In this document: piece after piece, positions 1 to 6,540 of the stretch | How positions within the stretch are numbered: the stretch's first letter is position 1 | Layout: each line of letters begins with the position of its first letter | Source: CCY15215 sp034932145 | GTDB lineage: Bacteria; Cyanobacteriota; Cyanobacteriia; Cyanobacteriales; Spirulinaceae | Reading direction: 5' to 3' | Assembly: GCF_034932145.1 (NCBI RefSeq) | Contig: NZ_JAYGHV010000156.1 | Coordinates: 1 to 15,560 of the forward strand | DNA: 15,560 nt | Notes under the pieces: generated by a model | The model's input: only the letters and a program-made list of their open reading frames with translations | What the model was told of the DNA's origin: nothing | Database searches by the model: none | Translations under genes and position numbers: made by a program

Positions 1-438
1 TTTGCGAATGCGTTCGATCAAGCGAGGACGTTCTAAAATCTTTTGAGATAAGGGTTTTAAGGATGAATCGTAGGTGGAAAGGAGCAGTAAACGGGCGCGG
101 GCATGGGAAAAAGGAATACCAGGTAATAATTGTAAATAATAGTCAATAACTGCGGGAGAAAGCGGTTGAGCCGTAACGTAAATTAAGCGAGTATGAGGAT
201 TGCGGAGACGAATAAGGGAAAATAATAAACGTTCTTCATAATGGAGAAATCCCGGAATTTTCCCCAGTTGTCGCTGGTCAATACTCAAAGAGGGAATCAC
301 TAAAATATCATAATCATCTTGATCGAAGAGATCGATCGTTGCGGCACAACTTTTCAGACGACTTTGGAGTTTGCGTAACTGTAACCCAATTTCCGATATT
401 TCCGGCATAGTTTGGCTTGAAAATGCGATCGCCTCCAT
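1..438 (-). CDS. Peptide ligase PGM1-related protein, N-terminal part (runs off the left edge)
   Basis: An open frame of 146 codons reads leftward out of the window without a stop. The protein contains DYDILVIPSLSID, then HYEERLLFSLIRLRNPHTR, then LLPGIPFSHARARLLLLSTY and KILERPRLIERIRK. From memory, this run is characteristic of a large conserved cyanobacterial protein annotated as peptide ligase PGM1-related or carboxylate-amine ligase, whose later part is ATP-grasp-like. The catalytic part lies outside the window, so no active-site residue can be seen. The ATG at 436-438 is the only one before the in-frame stop at 457-459. The ATG at 406-408 (MPEISEIGLQ) is an in-frame alternative, and neither has a clear Shine-Dalgarno. 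It is divergent from the GT2 gene with 58 bp between the starts. Family call is moderately sure; the biochemical role is inferred from the family name only. Confidence 0.72.
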   Translation of the reverse strand, partial: MEAIAFSSQTMPEISEIGLQLRKLQSRLKSCAATIDLFDQDDYDILVIPSLSIDQRQLGKIPGFLHYEERLLFSLIRLRNPHTRLIYVTAQPLSPAVIDYYLQLLPGIPFSHARARLLLLSTYDSSLKPLSQKILERPRLIERIRK

Positions 439-496
439 TTTAGGGGATAAATTGGGCTAATATTAAAGATGTTCTCTGGGTTTTCAACTTTTAGCG

Positions 497-1429
497 ATGT
501 TAACTCCTTCAATCTCTGCAATTATTTGCACCTACAATCGAGATACTTATGTGGGTGCGGCGATCGATAGCATTCTTGCTCAAGATTTGCCCGAGTTTGA
601 AGTTATTTTAGTGGACAATTGTTCCACCGATCGCACGAAAGCGATCGCCCAAGAAAGGCTATCCGATCCCCGTTTTAAGTATTTTTACGAGTCCCAATTA
701 GGACTATCGGCGGCTCGAAATCGGGGTTTTAAGGAAGCAAAAGGAGATATTCTCGTTTACCTCGATGATGACGCAGTAGCTTCTCCTGGTTGGCTTCGCG
801 CCATTTATCAAGCCTATAAAAACAATGAAAAGTTGGCGATCGCGGGGGGAAAAACAACTCTCATTTGGCCGCCTAACACCCCTCGTCCTAATTGGCTCTC
901 ACGGGACGCTTCTGGGGTCTTAGGGCTGTACGATCTCGGTGATGCACCCCTCTCCATCACTCGCCCGGATCGCAGCCCAATTGGGGCAAATTACTCCATT
1001 CGGCGCGATATTCTCGAGGCGATCGGTGGTTTTAATGTGAACTTGGGTCGGGTTGGCAAAAATTTAGTCTCGAATGAAGAACTTTTCATGACAGAACAAG
1101 TGCTAAAACAAGGCTGGATGGTGATGTATTTACCCGATGCCGCCGCCGGTCATAATGTTATTCCAGAACGCATTACCCCCAATTGGTTTCTCAAGCGGAG
1201 TTGGGGACAGGGAATTAGCGAAAGTTATCGCGATCAACTCGCTAACCGATCGGCTTTGACTCAATTTGGAAATGGTGGCGAACGCTTGCTACGCGGTCTT
1301 TATAAGTCTCTCAAATATTTCGGTTCTCCGGAGCAAAGATTTGAAAATTTCTTGTATGCTTACGGACAAATTGCTTATTTAAAAACCTCAATTCGAGGGA
1401 TGTTGTTCGGCAAAATATCCGCAGAATAA
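497..1429 (+). CDS. Glycosyltransferase family 2
   Basis: A 310-residue protein with a GT-A fold signature. It opens with ISAIICTYNRDTYVGAAIDS (residues 6-25), followed by the VILVDNCSTDRT nucleotide-sugar binding strand (36-47), LGLSAARNRG (68-77) and the metal-binding DDD at 90-92 (VYLDDDAV). The NEELFM segment near 193-198 is the likely position of the acceptor-side acidic base. RITPNWFLKRSWGQG (225-239) is a common C-terminal pattern in GT2 enzymes. No transmembrane segment is evident, so it is probably cytosolic or membrane-peripheral, moving a sugar from a nucleotide sugar to a glycan or lipid acceptor. Donor and acceptor cannot be predicted. The next glycosyltransferase lies 1.7 kb downstream beyond an opposing kinase gene, so shared transcription is unlikely. 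The ATG start is directly followed by the conserved first strand, so it is probably right although no Shine-Dalgarno is seen. Confidence 0.93.
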   Translation: MLTPSISAIICTYNRDTYVGAAIDSILAQDLPEFEVILVDNCSTDRTKAIAQERLSDPRFKYFYESQLGLSAARNRGFKEAKGDILVYLDDDAVASPGWLRAIYQAYKNNEKLAIAGGKTTLIWPPNTPRPNWLSRDASGVLGLYDLGDAPLSITRPDRSPIGANYSIRRDILEAIGGFNVNLGRVGKNLVSNEELFMTEQVLKQGWMVMYLPDAAAGHNVIPERITPNWFLKRSWGQGISESYRDQLANRSALTQFGNGGERLLRGLYKSLKYFGSPEQRFENFLYAYGQIAYLKTSIRGMLFGKISAE

Positions 1430-1432
1430 AAC

Positions 1433-1456
1433 TAGAAAAAAGTCCTATTTTTTCTA
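1433..1456. terminator. A/T-stem inverted repeat between convergent genes
   Basis: A perfect 9-bp inverted repeat, TAGAAAAAA at 1433-1441 and TTTTTTCTA at 1448-1456, with a 6-base loop. It begins just after the GT2 stop codon and ends on the stop codon of the opposing kinase gene. The A and T runs would give a U-rich 3' end in either direction. The stem has almost no G/C, so it is weak as an intrinsic terminator. The bidirectional role is inferred from position. Confidence 0.35.
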
Positions 1457-2905
1457 TATTTTACTATCAATTAATCGCAGGTTCACAATAAAAGTACTGC
1501 CTTCTCCTTGTTTGGATCGCAGAGAAACTGTTCCTCCCATCCCTTCAACGAGAGTTTTAACGATGGATAGCCCTAAACCCGTCCCTCCCGTCGTGCGAGT
1601 TCGAGCCTCATCGAGACGGTAGAAACGCTCGAAAATGCGGGTTTGTTGAGCGAGAGGAATCCCTGGACCGCGATCGCGCACCTGAATGACTCCCCGGCTT
1701 TTATCGCGGGAGATCGTCACGGTTACAGGGCGATCGCTGGGGGAATATTTGACCGCATTCTCGATTAAATTTAATAACACTTGTTTGAGGCGATTAAAAT
1801 CAGCGCAGACTTCGATCAATTCTGAGGTATTTTCAAACTCGATCGCGCGATCGGGATTATATTGTTTCGCCATCTCAACCACTTCTGAGCCAAAATCATT
1901 TAAGAGAACCGGTTCTTTGCGAAAGTGCAGGTGTCCGCTATCTGCGCGGGCGAGTTCGAGTAAGTCTTCTAGCAATTGCACCGTGCGATCGGCTTCTGAG
2001 GAAGCGATCGTTAAAGCCTCTTTTTGGGGATCGGTTAAGTTACTGCCTCGCCGTAGGGTACTTTGTAAATAACCAGAAACAATAGTGAGGGGCGTTCGCA
2101 ACTCGTGGGAAACATCACTGACGAATTCCCGTTGGTGTTCCCAGGATTCGTGAAAGCGATCGAGCATTTGATTAAACGCATTTTCCAGTTGATGCAGTTC
2201 GCTAGGTGCAGAGTCGAGATAAAGCTGCTCTTTTCCTAACTGTTCTGCGGAAAAACTAGCAGTTAATTGGCTCAGTTTTTGTAAGGGTTGTAGGGATTTT
2301 TTGATGTAAAAGGCGATCGCAATAGTGATAGCTCCAATCGCGATCGCGCTAACAGAAGAAAGATTCCACAATAGCTTGCGAAACATCTGCCGATCCACGG
2401 TAATATTACGAGCAATGTTCATTTTTCCCACAGTGCGTGCGTCCACTTGCAAATCCCCCGCACAAATCGTCCAATAGCCCTCGCGAATGCGAAATACTTT
2501 CGGAATAGCAGTGGCTTGGCGATCGGCAACTAAAAGTAGGCGATCTTGTCCTCCTCGTGCTAGACTTGGCGATCGCGCGATCGTACCATCGGGACGCGCA
2601 ACCCAAATAGAAGTTTCTTCCGTCGCAAGATAGGCGATCGCTCTTTCGATCGCCTCATCTACGCTCATCATTTCGCTATAAATTTCTACACTTTCACCAA
2701 AACGTTCTGCTAATTGTTCGACTTGTTTCTTATGAGAAGAGATAATTAAGTCATCGAGTTTCCAAGCAATGCCCAAAGTTACGCTACTAATCCCCAATAT
2801 AGACATAGCTGCAATGCCGACAGTAAGCTGAAATTGCAGAGAATGAAAATCAAAACGCCGTCTAAAGTTATTTGCAGCCTTGCGAGGCCATTGAGGAAAC
2901 TGCAT
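1454..2905 (-). CDS. Membrane sensor histidine kinase
   Basis: A 483-residue classical sensor kinase. The first membrane helix is at about 24-48 and the second at about 178-201, enclosing an extracytoplasmic sensor region of about 130 residues with no recognised fold. A HAMP-like linker follows (about 200-255). The HisKA dimerisation helix carries the phospho-acceptor in VSHELRTPL, with His267. The ATPase domain has the N box LIENAVKYSP (Asn383), the G1 box DRGPGIP (411-417), a FERFYR F box (425-430) and the G2 box GTGLGLSIVK (441-450). All catalytic elements are intact. The kinase should autophosphorylate His267 in response to an external signal and pass phosphate to a response regulator, but none is encoded nearby. 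The run LLEDLLELARADSG after HisKA is similar to cyanobacterial kinases of the manganese-sensor (ManS) type, a comparison from memory and not safe as an assignment. It lies opposite to the flanking glycosyltransferase genes. Confidence 0.93.
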   Translation of the reverse strand: MQFPQWPRKAANNFRRRFDFHSLQFQLTVGIAAMSILGISSVTLGIAWKLDDLIISSHKKQVEQLAERFGESVEIYSEMMSVDEAIERAIAYLATEETSIWVARPDGTIARSPSLARGGQDRLLLVADRQATAIPKVFRIREGYWTICAGDLQVDARTVGKMNIARNITVDRQMFRKLLWNLSSVSAIAIGAITIAIAFYIKKSLQPLQKLSQLTASFSAEQLGKEQLYLDSAPSELHQLENAFNQMLDRFHESWEHQREFVSDVSHELRTPLTIVSGYLQSTLRRGSNLTDPQKEALTIASSEADRTVQLLEDLLELARADSGHLHFRKEPVLLNDFGSEVVEMAKQYNPDRAIEFENTSELIEVCADFNRLKQVLLNLIENAVKYSPSDRPVTVTISRDKSRGVIQVRDRGPGIPLAQQTRIFERFYRLDEARTRTTGGTGLGLSIVKTLVEGMGGTVSLRSKQGEGSTFIVNLRLIDSKI

Positions 2906-3126
2906 GAGAAGATGCGATAAAAGTATGGATTTCCGATCTAATGCCAGCCTACCTTATTATTCTGAGAAGGGCATGATAAGGCAATGAGAGGATGTTTCAG
3001 GGATTAGTTTCCCACAAAGTAGAAAAACCAACGACTCTGGGTTTCATAGGCAAGATGGCGATCGCTGTATAATCGAAGCCCTTACTGTATAATTGAAGTC
3101 AATATTGACAATTAATAATTGAAAAA
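2906..3126. promoter_or_regulatory. Divergent intergenic region between kinase and GT10 genes
   Basis: This 221-bp segment separates two genes read away from each other and must hold both promoters. On the plus side it contains two TGTATAAT elements within a 20-bp direct repeat, listed separately, and a consensus-like TTGACA at 3105-3110. That TTGACA lies too near the GT10 ATG to serve as its -35 element. No RNA gene or further reading frame was recognised. Confidence 0.5.
3065..3100 (+). repeat. Two direct copies of a 16-bp motif containing TATAAT
   Basis: CTGTATAATCGAAGCC at 3065-3080 and CTGTATAATTGAAGTC at 3085-3100 match at 14 of 16 positions and repeat with a 20-bp period. Each contains a perfect -10 hexamer. 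They lie 27-62 bp before the GT10 start codon, so they could be two tandem promoter -10 elements, a repeated operator, or a decayed short repeat. No good -35 hexamer was found at 16-18 bp upstream of either copy. Confidence 0.55.
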
Positions 3127-4125
3127 ATGGGTAAAAAGATAATTATTGGTATGGCCAGTAGCTATGAAGAACTGGTACAAGAAGATTGGCTCTGGAATCA
3201 AACCCCAGAACCAATGGGAGTTTGGGGCAATATTCAAATGCAGGCACGTCGCGAATATCCCGATTTTCTCTTACTTTATAACTTAATTACTTTTCCCCAA
3301 GACGATCCTTTCACCTTACCGTGGAATAAGGCCTGGCGGCGCAGCGAATGGAGGGCATTGCAACAACGCAAAGAACTAGATGCAAAAATCCGATCGCGCT
3401 TGAGCCAAGTCGATCGCGATCGCACCGTTTCCCTATGGCGAGAACCTCCTTTAGAAGAGGTACTCGAAAGTCATAAAGTAATGTATCGAGAGGCACCCAA
3501 GTATTGTGGCTATATCTCTGGACCGGATGATTTTGCTCCGGTTCCCGACTATATGCCCGCTATTTGGTATCACGGCGACTCTTTTCGGGAGTTAAACGAA
3601 ATGCCTCCCCCCCAGAAAATCCGGCGCTGTTCTTGGGTAACTTCAGGAATTTCCCGTACTGCTAACCATCGTAGGCGATTGGCCTTTTTAAAATCCCTCG
3701 TGGACAGTGAAGTTGAGTTAGATGTTTACGGACGCAATTTACCGGACTGGTCCCAAGGCTATGGAACAATTAAAAATAAATCTCATGCCCTCAATCCTTA
3801 TTATTACAATCTAGCCATTGAAAACTATGCCGAAAATGATTGGTATGTCAGCGAAAAATTATGGGATGCCCTTCTCGGCTGGTGCTTGCCAATTTACCAT
3901 GGGGGACCCGCCGCCGATAAATTATTACCTCCCGGTAGTTTTTTGCGCCTTCCTTCCCAAGACGAAAAGGGTTTAGCTTATATTAAAGAGGTAACATCTA
4001 CTTTAGACGCTTGGCATGAAGCAAAAGATGCGATCGCAGAAGCCAGACAGATTATTTTACACGAGTTAAATCTCTTAGCATGGCTGTCTCGATTTGTAGG
4101 AAAAAATACGGGAAAAAATACCTAA
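3127..4125 (+). CDS. Glycosyltransferase family 10-like (fucosyltransferase-type) protein
   Basis: A 332-residue protein. The C-terminal half carries the pattern that marks family GT10 (alpha-1,3/4-fucosyltransferase type): LAIENYAENDWYVSEKLWD (229-247), then ALLGWCLPIYHGGP (248-261) and LPPGSFLRL (267-275). A known GT10 equivalent is the E(N/S)..YVTEKLW.AL..G.VPV..G motif involved in GDP-fucose binding. The N-terminal half (about 1-160) is the variable acceptor half and is not otherwise recognised. RRCSWVTSGISRTANHRRRLAFL (166-188) resembles the family's second Rossmann entry. No signal peptide or membrane helix is seen, as is usual for bacterial members. Donor is probably GDP-fucose or a related GDP-sugar by family; the acceptor is unknown. 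The ATG at 3151 is an alternative start, but the upstream KKIIIGMA strand favours 3127. Its last 33 codons up to Phe323 are duplicated at 6226-6324. It is followed 46 bp later by two GT8-like genes, probably in one operon. Confidence 0.85.
   Translation: MGKKIIIGMASSYEELVQEDWLWNQTPEPMGVWGNIQMQARREYPDFLLLYNLITFPQDDPFTLPWNKAWRRSEWRALQQRKELDAKIRSRLSQVDRDRTVSLWREPPLEEVLESHKVMYREAPKYCGYISGPDDFAPVPDYMPAIWYHGDSFRELNEMPPPQKIRRCSWVTSGISRTANHRRRLAFLKSLVDSEVELDVYGRNLPDWSQGYGTIKNKSHALNPYYYNLAIENYAENDWYVSEKLWDALLGWCLPIYHGGPAADKLLPPGSFLRLPSQDEKGLAYIKEVTSTLDAWHEAKDAIAEARQIILHELNLLAWLSRFVGKNTGKNT
3997..4095 (+). repeat. Parent copy of a 99-bp duplicated segment
   Basis: This part of the GT10 gene (codons for STLDAWHEAK through AWLSRF) is repeated at 6226-6324, aligned without gaps. 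93 of 99 bases are identical and all six differences are in third codon positions. Confidence 0.9.
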
Positions 4126-4171
4126 AAATTAAAACTTTCTGGCTCACTAATTTCATTGCGAAAAAAATTTT

Positions 4172-5161
4172 ATGGACGGAATTTGTACTCTGGGTAACGA
4201 CCGTGTATTCGACCAAGTTATTGCGCTTCTCAATAGCATTGAGGTGATGTTAGGGGCGGATTTTCCTGTTTGTATTTATCCGTATGATGATAACATCGAG
4301 CAATTAACCGCCGCGATCGCCAATCGTCCGAATGTAGAAATTTACAGCGATCGCAACTCGATGGACGCATGGGATAGCTTTGCTAAAGCCGCATGGGACA
4401 CCCACCCCACAGCGTTTCAACGGTGGAGTCAAGCGGGAAGTAAAGGCTATCATCGTTTTGGGACTCATCGGCGTTATTGCGCCTTTGACGCGCCTTTCGA
4501 TCGCTTTTTGTATATGGATGCCGATACGCTTTTAATGAACGATCCTGCGCCAATTTTCAAGGAATTAGAGCATCATGATTGTGTTGTTTATGACTTCCAG
4601 TTTAAAGATATCACCCACATTTATGATGTTAATTCCCCCAAATTAACCCAAGTTTTTCCCCAAGAACGACTCGATCGCGAAATTTTCTGTTCTGGACTCT
4701 TTGCGAGTAAACACAATACATTTCCTCCGTCCCAACGAGATTGGATTGTCGATCGGTTGAAAGCCGGAGAAGCAGAAGTGCTTTATCCCATGTCCGTCGA
4801 TCAGTCTTTAATTAATTATATGATGATGCGATCGGGCAAATCGATTTATAATTTGGCTTTGGAATTGCCTGGCGATCGCGCTACGGGATGTTGTGTCACT
4901 TCTCCCCACTTTGAAGCAGAAGATCATCTTCTTTACGATGGAGGGACTCGCTTAACTTACTTACACTACATTGGTATTTCTTCCCGTATTTTTGCACGCC
5001 TTTGTGGAGGAGAAAATATCGACTTTCCCTATCGCGATATTTTCCTGCACTATCGCTATCTCCACGAACCTGAAAAACGCCCAACCCTGTCGGGAAAACC
5101 GAAAGTTTATGATGCACCCCCCAGTTTTTTCGAGAAAATCAAGAGAAAATTAGGAATTTAG
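4172..5161 (+). CDS. GT8-like glycosyltransferase (Npun_R2821/R2822-type), first copy
   Basis: A 329-residue GT-A fold protein. It begins with a nucleotide-binding segment, GICTLGNDRVFDQVIALLNSI (3-23), and has IYPYDDN (35-41) and FLYMDADTLLMND (112-124). The last contains the DxD metal site at Asp116 and Asp118. MSVDQSLINY (207-216) matches the D-Q-x-x-(I/L)-N-x region of GT8 enzymes. TYLHYIGI (262-269) sits where GT8 members have their HxxG motif. From memory, cyanobacterial proteins of this kind are catalogued as the Npun_R2821/Npun_R2822 family. Activity is inferred as nucleotide-sugar-dependent transfer; substrate is unknown. The gene downstream, 42 bp away, is a clear paralogue with the same order of motifs (AND/GND, ALLNSI, DxD, LHY/LHW, HYRYL). 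The start is supported because it aligns with the start of that paralogue. No Shine-Dalgarno is obvious. Confidence 0.85.
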   Translation: MDGICTLGNDRVFDQVIALLNSIEVMLGADFPVCIYPYDDNIEQLTAAIANRPNVEIYSDRNSMDAWDSFAKAAWDTHPTAFQRWSQAGSKGYHRFGTHRRYCAFDAPFDRFLYMDADTLLMNDPAPIFKELEHHDCVVYDFQFKDITHIYDVNSPKLTQVFPQERLDREIFCSGLFASKHNTFPPSQRDWIVDRLKAGEAEVLYPMSVDQSLINYMMMRSGKSIYNLALELPGDRATGCCVTSPHFEAEDHLLYDGGTRLTYLHYIGISSRIFARLCGGENIDFPYRDIFLHYRYLHEPEKRPTLSGKPKVYDAPPSFFEKIKRKLGI

Positions 5162-5176
5162 CATCAATAACTCTTT

Positions 5177-5200
5177 ACTAATCACTAATCACCAATCACT
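5177..5200 (+). repeat. Short heptamer tandem array (ACTAATC)
   Basis: Three full 7-bp units, ACTAATC, ACTAATC and ACCAATC at 5177-5197, plus a partial ACT to 5200, fill most of the 42-bp gap between the two GT8-like genes and end four bases before the second start codon. It resembles the STRR class of cyanobacterial heptamer repeats. No Shine-Dalgarno is visible in it. Confidence 0.7.
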
Positions 5201-5203
5201 AAA

Positions 5204-6127
5204 ATGACTCGCGGTATTTATATCACAGCTAACGATAAAGTCACCGAACACGCGATCGCGCTTCTTAATAGTATTCGCTGTTACGATGCCGATACACCAA
5301 TAACCCTGATTCCTTATGATGAGAATTATCATGCGATCGCCGATCTTCTCAATAAGAATTATGGCGTTAAAGTCTATGAAGATTTGGCTTTTATTGAGCG
5401 CCTTTCTCAAAAACTCTACGAAATTTTTGGTGATGGTTTCTTTGCCCGTCCCAATCAATTTCGCAAGCAGGCTTGCTGGTTTGGGGAGTTTGATGAATTT
5501 CTCTACATTGATACAGATATTGTTGTGTTTGAAAAGATTATTGATAATCTCGATTACTTCAAAGAATATGACTTTCTTTGTTGCGATTACCAACATTCAG
5601 GAGGACTGACTAATGTTTTTACTCCCAAAATTTTAGAAGATGAAGTATTTAAAGAAGAAGATATTCAAGGTATCTTTAATGGGGGTTGGTGGGCATCCAA
5701 GAAAAACCTACTTTCAGAACAAGATTTATACGATATGTTTGCCGAATGTGCTGCCCATCCTGAATACTTTGATTTCTCTAAAAAAACCTCAGATCAACCC
5801 ATTATTAATTACACGATATTAAAACGCATTCCCCGCCGTTTTAATATTGTTCATCGCCCAGGACAAGCCCCGGGAAGTTGGGCGGGAAGTCCTCAATTTA
5901 AACGCCGAGGGAATATCTTATTTGACCCCAATCGTAACCAGGCTTTACAATATTTACACTGGGCAGGAATTCGCATTGAGCCGGGTTGTCCCTATTGGGA
6001 TATTTGGAAACATTACCGCTATTTACAAGATGAAAACCCACCTCAAGATCCGCCTTTGCAAAAATCGGAAGGTCAGCTACGAAGATTTTTACAGGGTTTG
6101 AAATTAACATTACAAGGGAAAAGTTAA
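5204..6127 (+). CDS. GT8-like glycosyltransferase (Npun_R2821/R2822-type), second copy
   Basis: A 307-residue paralogue of the preceding gene product. RGIYITANDKVTEHAIALLNS (3-23) is the N-terminal strand-helix unit. LIPYDENY (35-42) and FLYIDTDIVVFE (99-110), with the DxD at Asp103 and Asp105, give the nucleotide-sugar and metal site. TSDQPIINY (195-203) matches the GT8 aspartate-glutamine region. QYLHWAGI (249-256) and PYWDIWKHYRYLQDE (263-277) mirror the first copy. The basic, proline-rich tail (about 279-307) has no recognised domain. Both active-site regions look intact, so neither copy appears to be a pseudogene. The two have diverged widely between motifs, which suggests different donors or acceptors rather than a recent duplication. 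Probably acts in the same glycan pathway as the GT10-like enzyme. Start chosen because ATG ACT CGC GGT aligns with the paralogue's N-terminus. Confidence 0.87.
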   Translation: MTRGIYITANDKVTEHAIALLNSIRCYDADTPITLIPYDENYHAIADLLNKNYGVKVYEDLAFIERLSQKLYEIFGDGFFARPNQFRKQACWFGEFDEFLYIDTDIVVFEKIIDNLDYFKEYDFLCCDYQHSGGLTNVFTPKILEDEVFKEEDIQGIFNGGWWASKKNLLSEQDLYDMFAECAAHPEYFDFSKKTSDQPIINYTILKRIPRRFNIVHRPGQAPGSWAGSPQFKRRGNILFDPNRNQALQYLHWAGIRIEPGCPYWDIWKHYRYLQDENPPQDPPLQKSEGQLRRFLQGLKLTLQGKS

Positions 6128-6174
6128 TTTTTATTACATTTCCTGCAAATCTGAAAGAAATACAGTAAGAAATA

Positions 6175-6196
6175 CAATCAAAATCTGATTTGATTG
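6175..6196. terminator. Inverted repeat after the glycosyltransferase genes
   Basis: A perfect 8-bp inverted repeat, CAATCAAA at 6175-6182 and TTTGATTG at 6189-6196, with a 6-base loop, 48 bp after the last glycosyltransferase stop. It has only two G/C pairs per arm and no T tract after it, so a role as transcription terminator is uncertain. It might instead mark the edge of the rearranged segment that follows. Confidence 0.25.
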
Positions 6197-6213
6197 CGTA
6201 AATTCGTTTTGCT

Positions 6214-6540
6214 ATGCCTCGACTTTCAACTTTAGATGCTTGGCATGAAGCAAAAGACGCGATCGCAGAAGCCAGGCAGATTATTTTACACGAGTTAAAT
6301 CTTTTAGCATGGCTATCTCGATTTATCGAGAAGCAGGGGGGGGAACAGCCTTGCTACTTGGTGGAAACTGTCAATGAGGAAAGCATTACCATTCGCGATC
6401 GCTCGAAACTCTGTTTAACAGCATTAACCCGGATCGGTCTTGTTTTCAATCATTTGAGGCATTGCGATATAAATCTAAATATTTTGATAAGGGATCCAAT
6501 TCCTCCAATTCTGGACAAGAAATTTTGTAGATACTACTAA
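6214..6540 (+). pseudogene. GT10 3'-end remnant joined to unrecognised sequence
   Basis: An ATG-started frame of 108 codons. Residues 5-37 (STLDAWHEAK to WLSRF, 6226-6324) are identical in protein sequence to residues 291-323 of the GT10-like protein. The rest of GT10 is absent: no exact match to it is seen upstream of 6226. After 6324 the frame passes an 8-G run (6336-6343) and continues as EKQGGEQPCYLVETVNEESITIRDRS, which I do not recognise. From 6446 on it lies antisense to the HEPN gene. A 3'-end fragment without the catalytic half cannot be a glycosyltransferase, so I call it a pseudogene. The 8-G tract could also hide a frameshift. A real short protein is possible but has no Shine-Dalgarno or family support. 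Confidence 0.7.
6226..6324 (+). repeat. Second copy of the 99-bp GT10 segment
   Basis: It matches 3997-4095 at 93 of 99 positions. The differences are TCT/TCA, GAC/GAT, GAT/GAC, AGA/AGG, CTC/CTT and CTG/CTA, all synonymous. The match ends abruptly at the codons after Phe on the 3' side and near Ser on the 5' side. Confidence 0.9.

Noticed and set aside
1686..2072. 128-codon plus-strand frame opposite the sensor kinase
   Set aside because: Antisense to the HisKA and ATPase regions; low-complexity Ser/Arg composition typical of a shadow frame.
3105..3110. TTGACA as the -35 element of the GT10 promoter
   Set aside because: At a 16-18 bp spacing its -10 would lie inside the start of the coding sequence and no good hexamer is there.
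5189..5596. 135-codon minus-strand frame opposite the second GT8-like gene
   Set aside because: It lies wholly across a gene with clear GT8 motifs and shows no family features.
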